From Clostridia bacterium (lineage in GTDB: Bacteria > Bacillota > Clostridia > Oscillospirales > QAMX01), in NCBI GenBank assembly GCA_024404415.1, contig JAKSPX010000086.1, positions 1 to 6,734 of the forward strand: a stretch of 6,734 bases of DNA, in the 5' to 3' direction. Below are positions 1 through 5,940 of this stretch, in pieces; the first letter of the stretch is position 1; each line of letters begins with the position of its first letter. A program made the position numbers and the translations under genes. The notes below the pieces were generated by a model. That model made no database searches. It was not told where the DNA came from and saw only the letters and a list, made by a program, of their open reading frames with translations.

Positions 1-408
1 GCGGAAAGTTACATCGAAAACCGTCTGGCGGAACGGGCGCGGGAGGCGCACCGCGCTCACCGCGCGACCGGGGTGATCAAGGACATCCGCATTTTCTACA
101 ACAGCGTGGACCGCGCCATCGACATCATCGGCACTGTAGTGACGCTTGTGGGACTGGGCGTAAATCCTTTCCTCACGGCACAGGGCTTGGCCACCAAAGG
201 GATGCTGACCGTCCTTATCGGCGCGTTCTTCGCCGGGGCGGTGCTTTCGGGCGTGACAATCCTGCAGGCCCAGGCGTGGCAGTATGGTGCGCTCCAGCTC
301 AAGAACGGCTCGACGGTGACAAACTGTGTCATCGACACCTGCCGGTGCCAGAATCCGAACAGCGGCGCCATCTGGATGGAGGCCATACGCGTCAGTTCGA
401 GGTCGTAG
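1..408 (+). CDS. Partial unidentified membrane protein, possibly fused to a beta-helix fragment
   Basis: The frame is open from base 1. A GTG at 73 has no ribosome site, so the real start lies outside the window. The visible protein begins with a basic, Arg/Ala/His-rich stretch, then IRIFYNSVDRAID, then two hydrophobic segments (about 121-180 and 199-264) that look like membrane helices. After base 270 it changes character: LQLKNGSTVTNC and SGAIWME are typical of right-handed parallel beta-helix repeats. Only about 40 residues of that are seen before the frame enters antisense telA sequence at about 384 and stops at 406-408. I do not recognise the membrane part. The join of a hydrophobic region to a beta-helix repeat may itself be artificial. 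No function can be assigned; at best this is a gene fragment cut at both ends. Confidence 0.4.
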   Translation, partial: AESYIENRLAERAREAHRAHRATGVIKDIRIFYNSVDRAIDIIGTVVTLVGLGVNPFLTAQGLATKGMLTVLIGAFFAGAVLSGVTILQAQAWQYGALQLKNGSTVTNCVIDTCRCQNPNSGAIWMEAIRVSSRS

Positions 409-1100
409 ATCTTCGTTTCAAAGCGGTCGCAGGAGGCGGCGAAGTCGTTGGCTCTCTGCGCATCTTCGGGAAGACCCGATTCCTCGGCGCGCTTGCGGAG
501 GGAGATCAGCGTGGTGGCGCGTTCTTCCCTGAGCTTTTCCTTGCCAGCGAGGATGTACATGGAAAGCTCCTTGAAATAGACGAGGTTGGTGTCATAGAGC
601 TTATCCAGCACGGCGATATCCTTGAGAAGCGTGACCTGATGGCCCTCGAGGACGTTGACGATGTTATTGACGCTGACTTCGGCCTTGTCATATTTGGCTT
701 TCAGTACCGTGACCTTCTTTTTGCCGCGGTGGAAAATGCCCGAAAGGCCCTTTTCGTCGGTCTCGTCGTTGAATGCCTTGAGCTCGCCGACCAGCGCGGC
801 GATCATATCGCCCGCTTCGCCGAGATCCTGGGTGCGCACGCTCTTGAGGGCGCTGTCGGAGAAATCGGCGATCTTCTGCTGAGTACCCGCGCCGTACTGC
901 AGGATGGTGGCCTGATCGGTCACGTCGATCTTTGAGGCGAAATCGTGCACCATTTCTTTTTCTTCCGGGGTGAGGTTGGAAAGCGCGGCTTCGTCCATCT
1001 TTTCAATGGCGATTTCTTCGGCTTCCTTCGTATCGGTCCGGGTCTCCTTTTCGCCGAAGGGGTCAAGAGTCAGCTTTAATTCAGGCACCTGATTTTCCAT
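96..1100 (-). CDS. telA: TelA-family toxic anion resistance protein, C-terminus lost
   Basis: TelA (toxic anion/tellurite resistance, PF05816) is a soluble, largely helical protein usually found beside XpaC. Its biochemistry is poorly known. The N-terminus is acidic and variable; the core includes QYGAGTQQKIADFSD, a VGELKAFN stretch, GIFHRGKKK, and the helices around VLEGHQVTLLKDIAVLDKLY and YILAGKEKL, ending with ELTRMASIQMAP at about 363. The family normally continues after this with roughly 100-140 more residues. Here the frame runs on through unrelated antisense sequence (phenylalanine, proline and serine rich) to a chance stop at 96. The native portion is therefore about 363-1100. Of two ATGs, 1100 is preferred over 1106: AGAGG lies 7 bases before the ATG at 1100 but only 1 base before the other. 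It lies about 20 bases after xpaC, clearly one operon. Family call is strong; the intact gene is not present. Confidence 0.88.
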   Translation of the reverse strand: MENQVPELKLTLDPFGEKETRTDTKEAEEIAIEKMDEAALSNLTPEEKEMVHDFASKIDVTDQATILQYGAGTQQKIADFSDSALKSVRTQDLGEAGDMIAALVGELKAFNDETDEKGLSGIFHRGKKKVTVLKAKYDKAEVSVNNIVNVLEGHQVTLLKDIAVLDKLYDTNLVYFKELSMYILAGKEKLREERATTLISLRKRAEESGLPEDAQRANDFAASCDRFETKIYDLELTRMASIQMAPLFGFWHRQVSMTQFVTVEPFLSWSAPYCHAWACRIVTPESTAPAKNAPIRTVSIPLVAKPCAVRKGFTPSPTSVTTVPMMSMARSTLL

Positions 1101-1121
1101 GTTCATTCCTCTTTCTTTCGT

Positions 1122-1784
1122 TTATTTCAGATTGTCGCGCGTGAGCATCTGCTCAAGCACTTCAATGTCGGTCGTGATATCCAATACGTCATTGGCAAAA
1201 AGCGCGTCGTACTGGCGGCGGAAGGCGTCCTCGATGCGGTAAAGGGCCTCCTCCATTGCGTCCAGCGCCGTGCGCAGGTTTTCGCCGCCGTCCTTTTTCT
1301 CCGCCGTGTCGGCAAATCTTGCGGAGATCTTCACGGCTGTCGGGAGATAATAATTGACGAAGCGGCGGATGGACTTGCATTCCTCCGGGTCGGAGATGAT
1401 CTCGCCTCGGATGGAGGAGATCCACCCGGTGATTCCGTCCATATAGCCCCCTGCCGTCGCCCGTTTCTCTCCGAGGCGCTCACGCGCTTTTTTGATGGCG
1501 TCCGACGCACGGTCGAGCTCGGCGATCATGGCGTCCAACGTTTCGTTGCCGGAGGCGAAGGGCACCTCGATCTTTTTGGTCTCCTTGGGGACGATCAGCT
1601 TCACAAGCCACGCAAGGCCGAGGGAGACGAGCGCCGTTACGAGGATGGAGGAAAGCTTGGCCAGCGGGAAAAAGAGCATCGCGAGGAGCCACACGGCCAC
1701 GGCCGTCCAGATCGGCAGAGCCGATTTGACCGGCACCTCCACGTATTTCCGTCCGACCGGCGGGGTTTCCTTACTGTCTTTCAA
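1122..1784 (-). CDS. xpaC: XpaC-like (5-bromo-4-chloroindolyl phosphate hydrolysis) family membrane protein
   Basis: This 220-residue protein matches the XpaC family (PF10112), named for hydrolysis of X-phosphate but of unclear true function. A short polar N-terminus is followed by two membrane helices (about residues 23-40 and 45-66), then a long cytoplasmic helical region. Family hallmarks are IRRFVNYYLPTAVKI (139-153) and the C-terminal DITTDIEVLEQML (202-214). The frame is open further upstream, but the start is placed at the TTG at 1784 because AAGGAG sits 8 bases before it. Upstream ATG codons lack a ribosome site, and the longer version would run into the promoter. telA follows after about 20 bases, the usual arrangement in Firmicutes. 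The promoter at 1852-1880 would give a leader of about 60 bases. The protein is intact. Confidence 0.88.
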   Translation of the reverse strand: MKDSKETPPVGRKYVEVPVKSALPIWTAVAVWLLAMLFFPLAKLSSILVTALVSLGLAWLVKLIVPKETKKIEVPFASGNETLDAMIAELDRASDAIKKARERLGEKRATAGGYMDGITGWISSIRGEIISDPEECKSIRRFVNYYLPTAVKISARFADTAEKKDGGENLRTALDAMEEALYRIEDAFRRQYDALFANDVLDITTDIEVLEQMLTRDNLK

Positions 1785-1845
1785 TGTCTCATCTCCTTGG
1801 TGTGATCTTTGGGTAATATGACGCATGAGTATGAAAAAAGTTCCT

Positions 1846-1866
1846 ATGGATATTATATCAATCCAT
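1846..1866. promoter_or_regulatory. Inverted repeat over the xpaC -10 box, possible operator
   Basis: ATGGAT (1846-1851) and ATCCAT (1861-1866) form a perfect 6-base inverted repeat with a 9-base centre that contains the TATAAT of the xpaC promoter. The position would suit a repressor site that blocks RNA polymerase. Six-base arms can arise by chance and no known regulator motif was recognised. Confidence 0.25.
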
Positions 1867-1880
1867 CGGCAGAAAATCAA
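1852..1880 (-). promoter_or_regulatory. Sigma-A promoter of xpaC-telA
   Basis: On the minus strand TTGATT (1880-1875) and TATAAT (1857-1852) are separated by exactly 17 bases, an almost perfect housekeeping promoter. Transcription would begin near 1845, about 60 bases before the TTG start of xpaC. An inverted repeat, ATGGAT-N9-ATCCAT (1846-1866), straddles the -10 box. Confidence 0.75.
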
Positions 1881-1933
1881 TCGTTTTTCACCGGAATTTC
1901 CAAATTCTCAGCGCAAAAGCATCCCACCGCACT

Positions 1934-1962
1934 TTGACAACGTGCGGGAATTGTGGTAGAAT
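1934..1962 (+). promoter_or_regulatory. Consensus sigma-A promoter of the rhomboid-like gene
   Basis: TTGACA (1934-1939), a 17-base spacer and TAGAAT (1957-1962) form a near-ideal housekeeping promoter. The start of transcription would be near 1969, giving a leader of about 22 bases before the ATG at 1991. It points away from the xpaC promoter; the two -35 boxes are about 53 bases apart. Confidence 0.8.
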
Positions 1963-1990
1963 ATCTCCATGCAATCTTGGGAGGTCAATC

Positions 1991-2635
1991 ATGAAATTTC
2001 TGGATCGTCTGAGCTATAAGTACGGCAGGCATGCGATAGAGAACCTGATGCTCTACATCGTCATCGGCATGGCTATTATCTTTTTAAGCGATTTTCTGCT
2101 CCTGCCGCAGATAGGCTTTTCGCTATCATCTCTTCTGACCTTTAACAAGGCGGCCATTCTGTCCGGGCAGATCTGGAGGGTCTTCACCTTCATCTTCCTC
2201 CCGCCGGACAGCAGCACCATCTTCATGGTCTTTGCCCTCTATTTTTACTGGCTGATCGGCTCGGGGCTGGAAAACGCGTGGGGCGCTTTCAAATTCAACG
2301 TCTATTACCTCGTCGGCATTCTCGGCACCATCGTCGCCGGGCTTCTCACGGGCTACGCCACCAACTATTACCTCAATATGTCGCTCTTCTTCGCCTTCGC
2401 CGCGCTCTACCCGGATTTTGAGGTTCTCCTTTTCTTTATCCTCCCCATCAAGATCAAATGGCTCGCCATCCTCGACGCTGTCTATTTCCTCATCAGCTTC
2501 TTCACGGCCGGCTTCGGCGGAAAGATCGCCCTTCTGGTCGCCATAGCCAACTTCCTATTATTCTTCGGTGGCGATTTCATCGACCGCATCAAGGCCTTTA
2601 TCCGCAAGAGGAAATTCAAGAGAGATTTCCGATAA
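1991..2635 (+). CDS. Rhomboid-like/derlin-like membrane protein without protease residues
   Basis: This 214-residue integral membrane protein has a rhomboid-type layout: a short basic N-terminus, a first helix (about 18-38), a loop with the conserved WR (62-63, IWRVFTFIFLPP), then five more hydrophobic segments (about 75-92, 102-121, 128-140, 143-163 and 178-196) and a very basic C-terminal tail. GSGLENAWG (90-98) matches the rhomboid GxxLE-WG motif. In active rhomboids the nucleophile lies in GxSG; here the likely counterpart is NMSL (129-132), and the final helix has IANFLLFFGG without the catalytic histidine. It is therefore probably a pseudoprotease. Such proteins can bind or escort membrane proteins, but no partner is evident. 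The ATG at 1991 is chosen because GGGAGG lies 6 bases upstream; the longer frame starts inside the promoter. The lyase gene follows after 24 bases on the same strand and may be co-transcribed. Confidence 0.8.
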   Translation: MKFLDRLSYKYGRHAIENLMLYIVIGMAIIFLSDFLLLPQIGFSLSSLLTFNKAAILSGQIWRVFTFIFLPPDSSTIFMVFALYFYWLIGSGLENAWGAFKFNVYYLVGILGTIVAGLLTGYATNYYLNMSLFFAFAALYPDFEVLLFFILPIKIKWLAILDAVYFLISFFTAGFGGKIALLVAIANFLLFFGGDFIDRIKAFIRKRKFKRDFR

Positions 2636-2659
2636 ATTGATTTTCGGGAGGAATAGAAA

Positions 2660-3838
2660 TTGTACACCGTAGAAACCTCACGTCACTTCACCAAGCGCTT
2701 CGACCCTATCTCCGGCGCGGTCTATTACGTCCTCTCCACCCGCGTCGCGCCTTTACAGCAGGGCTTCTATTTTGTCAACTCCGGCTTTTCCGACGACGGG
2801 CGGTATATGTGGTTTTACTGCGCCTTCCCGCCCACCTCACAGAGAGCGCTCGGCGTGGTCGACTTCCTGACCGACGACGTTCGCTGGTTCCCCGACACCT
2901 TCACGGTGGACAGTTACATGGTCGATCCCGAGACCGGCAACGCCTGGTGGGGAACAAAATCCGGCTTTTATATGCGCACGCCGCACCCGGACGATTATCC
3001 CCGCCGCATCGCGCCGCTTCCCAAAGAAGCAAAGGGCTTTTTCACACTGGCTTCCACTCACCTTTCCTTCTCTCCCGACCGCAAAGAGCTTTTCGTCGAC
3101 GTCGTTTCGGGCGACCGTTCGGTCCTCGGCACGGTCAACATTGCGGACGGTTCCTTCACCGAATGGTATCACACCGAGATCAGCACCATTTATAATCACG
3201 CGCTCTTCAATCCCGTCGATCCGAATCTCGCCCTCTGCGCTCACGAATACCACTCCAGCCCCTTCGGCGGCCCTTCCGAAGCACCTCCGCGGAACGAAAA
3301 AGGCGAATACCCGCGCCTCCACACGATTTCCCGTGACGGCGTGAACACCATGTATCCCCCGATGATCGACTACGCCTCCCACGAATACTGGAGCGCCGAC
3401 GGTGAAAAGATCTATTATGTGGACGGCCACCGCATCTTCTCGACCAATATCAAAACCGGCGAAAATAAGATCGCCGTCGACTGCGACCGCTTCCACGACC
3501 TCGATGAATTGCCCGTCACGGCGTGGCATTCCCACGCGACGGCGGACGAAAAATACTTCGTGGCCGACTCCTCCTTCTATGACCACGGCCTGACCTGGTG
3601 GAGAGGCTGCCCCTCCAAGGTGACCTTTTATAACACCGTCACCGACAAGGCTCTCGACATCGTGACGCGCAACCCGGCGCTTCCCCGGTGGACGCCCGAG
3701 GATCCCTGCCCCTATCACATCGACCCGCACCCGCGCTTCGTCCTCCACGATCAGTACGTGAGCTTCACCGTGACCACCGACGGGCGCGTGGACGCCGCCG
3801 TCGCCCCGGTCAAGGGACTTTTGGAAGCGACAAAATAA
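2660..3838 (+). CDS. ogl: Oligogalacturonate lyase family protein (PL22-like beta-propeller)
   Basis: Oligogalacturonate lyases are cytoplasmic enzymes that cleave short pectin fragments by metal-assisted beta-elimination. This protein has 392 residues, close to the usual 385-390, no signal peptide, and the repeated blades of a seven-bladed propeller. Landmarks shared with Dickeya/Yersinia Ogl, aligned by eye, are ALCAHE (191-196), SHEYW (240-244) with His241 at the place of the proposed base His242, HSHATAD (290-296) with His292 at the metal ligand His287, and DPHPRF (355-360) at the HPHPSF metal site. Compared with the classical ligands Gln350, His353 and His355, the residues here appear to be Tyr352, Asp355 and His357. 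Metal choice or substrate may thus differ, or the protein may be a relative with another role. The start is a TTG with GGGAGG 8-9 bases upstream. It ends just before a bidirectional terminator. Confidence 0.78.
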   Translation: MYTVETSRHFTKRFDPISGAVYYVLSTRVAPLQQGFYFVNSGFSDDGRYMWFYCAFPPTSQRALGVVDFLTDDVRWFPDTFTVDSYMVDPETGNAWWGTKSGFYMRTPHPDDYPRRIAPLPKEAKGFFTLASTHLSFSPDRKELFVDVVSGDRSVLGTVNIADGSFTEWYHTEISTIYNHALFNPVDPNLALCAHEYHSSPFGGPSEAPPRNEKGEYPRLHTISRDGVNTMYPPMIDYASHEYWSADGEKIYYVDGHRIFSTNIKTGENKIAVDCDRFHDLDELPVTAWHSHATADEKYFVADSSFYDHGLTWWRGCPSKVTFYNTVTDKALDIVTRNPALPRWTPEDPCPYHIDPHPRFVLHDQYVSFTVTTDGRVDAAVAPVKGLLEATK

Positions 3839-3847
3839 AGCATCTGC

Positions 3848-3889
3848 AAAAACCGACCCGAGTTTTGTGGACTCAGGTCGGTTTCTTTT
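3848..3889. terminator. Bidirectional intrinsic terminator between lyase and methyltransferase genes
   Basis: AAACCGACCCGAGT (3850-3863) pairs with ACTCAGGTCGGTTT (3871-3884), a 14-base stem with one mismatch and a 7-base loop. It is followed by CTTTT on the plus strand, and by a run of five T on the minus strand. It starts about 10 bases after the lyase stop and suits two convergent genes. Confidence 0.85.
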
Positions 3890-4011
3890 GAAACGCATTC
3901 CAAACCCAGAGACCCCATGAGGGTCGGTATGATCCCTATTTTGTTCAGTTGCAGACAGATTATCTTGAATTCTTCAAACATTTGATTCCTATTTTCTCCG
4001 CCGATTCAAGG

Positions 4012-4470
4012 TCATTCATATTTCTTGATTCCTTCGATTCTGAGAAGGGTGCGTTTTTTATCCAGTCCTCCCCCGAAACCGCCGATGGAGCCGTCCCCGG
4101 CGATGACGCGGTGGCAGGGTATGAGGATGGGAAGCGGATTATTGTGCACGGCGTTTCCGACGGCGCGGGCGGCACGGGGTGACCCCGCAAGCGCGGCGAG
4201 CTCTCCGTAGGAAATGAGGCTCCCGTAGGGTACTTTTATAAGCGCTTCGAGGCATTTTTTGTAAAACGGCGGGCTCGAAAGGAGATAGGGAATGTCAAAT
4301 TCCCGCCTTTTGCCTTCAAAATACTCAGAAAGCTCCTCAGCCGCTCTTCGAAGATACGCCTCTTCCGACGTGGTTTCCCTCGTTTCGTCAAAAGTGATAC
4401 CCGTGAGAAAGCCGTTCTCACCGATCAGACCGAGTTTCCCAACGGGAGAAGCGATGATGAGACGTTCCAT
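4012..4470 (-). CDS. ogt: O6-methylguanine-DNA methyltransferase (methylated-DNA--protein-cysteine S-methyltransferase)
   Basis: This suicide repair protein moves an alkyl group from O6-alkylguanine or O4-alkylthymine in DNA to its own cysteine. The 152 residues contain a short variable N-terminal domain and the complete C-terminal domain: PYGSLISYGELA (81-92) forms the DNA-binding helix region with Tyr88, RAARAVG (99-105) carries the arginine finger Arg102, HNN (109-111) is the hinge, and IPCHRV (117-122) holds the acceptor Cys119, followed by GGFGGGLDKKR. All key residues are present. The ATG at 4470 is preferred over the one at 4488: a purine-rich AAAGAAAGAAG precedes 4470, while 4488 directly abuts the hairpin at 4492-4516 and has no ribosome site. 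It is on the same strand as the ThuA gene, 60 bases downstream, but separated by that hairpin, so it may depend on read-through or a promoter I could not see. Confidence 0.93.
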   Translation of the reverse strand: MERLIIASPVGKLGLIGENGFLTGITFDETRETTSEEAYLRRAAEELSEYFEGKRREFDIPYLLSSPPFYKKCLEALIKVPYGSLISYGELAALAGSPRAARAVGNAVHNNPLPILIPCHRVIAGDGSIGGFGGGLDKKRTLLRIEGIKKYE

Positions 4471-4491
4471 ACTGCTTCTTTCTTTCATAAA

Positions 4492-4516
4492 TGCGGGCGA
4501 CCAGAGGTCGCCCGCA
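4492..4516 (-). terminator. Perfect hairpin after the ThuA gene, probable weak terminator
   Basis: TGCGGGCGACC (4492-4502) and GGTCGCCCGCA (4506-4516) form a perfect 11-base stem with a 3-base loop. In the minus direction it follows the ThuA stop by 14 bases and is trailed by ATTTATG, a poor U-tract, so termination may be partial. It could also shape the leader of the methyltransferase mRNA. Confidence 0.6.
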
Positions 4517-4530
4517 AGTAACTTTACTAT

Positions 4531-5253
4531 TTATTTGCCCTGTTCGAGGATGGAGACGGGATAATGACCGTACTGGATCTTCTGCGGATGCGGGGTGTAA
4601 GCCCACTCAGCCGCGTTGCAGAGGAGCTTCTGGACCTTCTTGTCGTGATAGACCGGGAAGGATTCGTGACCCGGACGGAAGTAGAAGATCTTACCTCTGC
4701 CTCTCTTGAAGGTGCAGCCGCTTCTGAAGACTTCGCCGCCGGAGAACCAGCTGATGAGGACCAGTTCGTCGGGTTCGGGGATAATGAAGTGCTCGCCATA
4801 GGTCTCTTCATGCTCGAGGATGATGTTTTCGCCGATGCCTTCGACGATCTTGTGGCCGGGATCGACGACCCAGAGGATCTCCTTATCGCCGGTCTCTCTC
4901 CACTTGAGCTGGCCGGATTCGGTGCCGACGAGCTTCTGGAAGATCTTGGAGGCGTGGCCGGAGTGCAGGACGACAAGGCCCATGCCTTCCATGACGCGCT
5001 TATAGACGCGGTCAACGATCTCGTCCTTGACGTCGCCGTGACGCATGTGGCCCCACCAGAAGAGGACGTCGGTGTCGGCGAGGACTTCCTCGGTCAGACC
5101 GTGCTCCGGCATTTCAAGGGTAGCCGTCTTGACGTCGTAGCCGTTTTCGCGGAGGAAACCGGCGATGCACTCGTGGATGCCGTTGGGGTAAATGGCCTTG
5201 ACGGCTTCGTCTACCTTTTCATGCGCAAATTCATTCCAGACAGTGATTTTCAT
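4531..5253 (-). CDS. ThuA-domain protein (trehalose utilization protein family)
   Basis: The 240-residue protein matches the ThuA family (PF06283), which has a flavodoxin/class-I-glutamine-amidotransferase-like fold. Members often sit with Gfo/Idh/MocA oxidoreductases in sugar operons; rhizobial ThuA acts with ThuB in disaccharide oxidation. Visible landmarks are MKITVWNEF, the strand and loop DVLFWWGHMRHGDV (62-75), GLVVLHSGHASKIF (92-105), HEETYGEHF (148-156), PEPDELVLISWF (159-170) and GKIFYFRPGHE (187-197). At the elbow where amidotransferases carry Cys there is Ser98, in LHSGH, so amidotransferase chemistry is unlikely. Length and ends are normal. The ATG at 5253 follows AAGGAG by 8 bases. 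It starts 22 bases after the oxidoreductase stop, so both are in one operon. The precise substrate is unknown. Confidence 0.88.
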   Translation of the reverse strand: MKITVWNEFAHEKVDEAVKAIYPNGIHECIAGFLRENGYDVKTATLEMPEHGLTEEVLADTDVLFWWGHMRHGDVKDEIVDRVYKRVMEGMGLVVLHSGHASKIFQKLVGTESGQLKWRETGDKEILWVVDPGHKIVEGIGENIILEHEETYGEHFIIPEPDELVLISWFSGGEVFRSGCTFKRGRGKIFYFRPGHESFPVYHDKKVQKLLCNAAEWAYTPHPQKIQYGHYPVSILEQGK

Positions 5254-5275
5254 GTTATTTCTCCTTTATGTAGAT

Positions 5276-5940
5276 TTATAACTTGACCCAGGTTCCTTTT
5301 TCGGCGGCTTCCAGAATGGCATCCAGAAGGATCTGGCTTCTGAGGCCGTCCTCAATGGTGGCGGAGAGGCCGTCTTCGCATCCGTTCACGATGTCGGCGA
5401 AGGACTGCATCTGATCGACCTTGAATTCCTCGGGGATCTCCAGCGGAACGTACTTGTCGCCGGTCGTCTCGTCACAGATCTCGATCTCATCCACGCCGGG
5501 GATGCGGTCGAGGTGGTAGACGATGGCGCCCTTTTCGCCGTAGATCTCCATGCGCTGGTAATTGCCGCGCCCGTAGTTGAAGCGGGAGATCTCAAAGGAG
5601 AACGATGCGCCGGATTTGGTCTCGACGAAGATATTGGAATAGTCGTCAACGTCGACCTTGCCTTTGCCCTCGCCTTCCAAAAGGCGGCGTTCATGGACAA
5701 AGGTGCCGTTATGGGCAAAGACCTTATCATATTCCTCGCCCGTCACAAATTCGCAGAGGTCGAGCGCGTGGCAGCCGAGGTCTCCGAGTGAGCCGGAGCC
5801 CGCGATGTCCTTTACAAAGCGCCAGACCAAAGCCGCGTCCTTGTGTTCAAGACCCCACGCCTGATAATACTGCATATTGACGTGGTAGATGCGCCCGAGG
5901 CGGCCGGATTTGATGAGGCTGCGTGCATATCTGGCCGAAG
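5276..5940 (-). pseudogene. Gfo/Idh/MocA family oxidoreductase, N-terminal half missing
   Basis: The visible part is the C-terminal alpha/beta domain of a sugar or inositol-type NAD(P)-dependent dehydrogenase. RYARSLIKSGRLGRIYH is the usual segment linking the nucleotide-binding domain to the catalytic domain. It is followed by MQYYQAWG, KDIAGSGSLGDLGCHALDL (with the Asp and His expected at the active site) and EIYGEKGAIVY, and ends in a dimerisation/helix region. The Rossmann glycine-rich loop and the EKP segment, some 140-150 residues, are absent. In this frame a stop is met at 5957-5959, and homology begins only at about 5932. The ATG at 5875 lies inside the domain and has no ribosome site. 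The gene is cut by the junction at about 5925-5950, where GH28-like sequence takes over in another frame. Its 3' end and spacing to the ThuA gene are normal. It could be an assembly join rather than a true pseudogene. Confidence 0.82.

Noticed and set aside
276..935. 219-residue plus-strand open frame opposite telA
   Set aside because: Antisense to clear TelA motifs; no recognisable domain or ribosome site.
1785..1880. N-terminal extension of XpaC to the ATG at 1880
   Set aside because: It would overlap the -10 and -35 boxes and has no ribosome site, whereas the TTG at 1784 has AAGGAG at good spacing.
1934..1990. N-terminal extension of the rhomboid-like protein
   Set aside because: The extension consists of the promoter itself; the ATG at 1991 has GGGAGG.
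2837..3898. 353-residue minus-strand open frame opposite the lyase gene
   Set aside because: It is antisense to a well-supported propeller protein, is Val/Gly/Arg-rich as expected of a GC-biased shadow, passes through the terminator and has no convincing ribosome site.
3911..3925. GACCC-CATGA-GGGTC small hairpin
   Set aside because: Only a 5-base stem without a T-tract and next to a much stronger terminator; likely chance.
3751..3981. 76-residue minus-strand frame starting MFEEFKII, with AGGA upstream
   Set aside because: It runs through the bidirectional terminator and into the antisense of the lyase; the ribosome site is weak.
3890..4011. Stretch between the terminator and the methyltransferase stop, searched for small genes or RNA
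   Set aside because: No supported frame, promoter or folded RNA motif was seen.
4564..5286. 240-residue plus-strand open frame opposite the ThuA gene
   Set aside because: Shadow of ThuA codons; Asp/Leu/Val-rich low-complexity composition and no family motifs.
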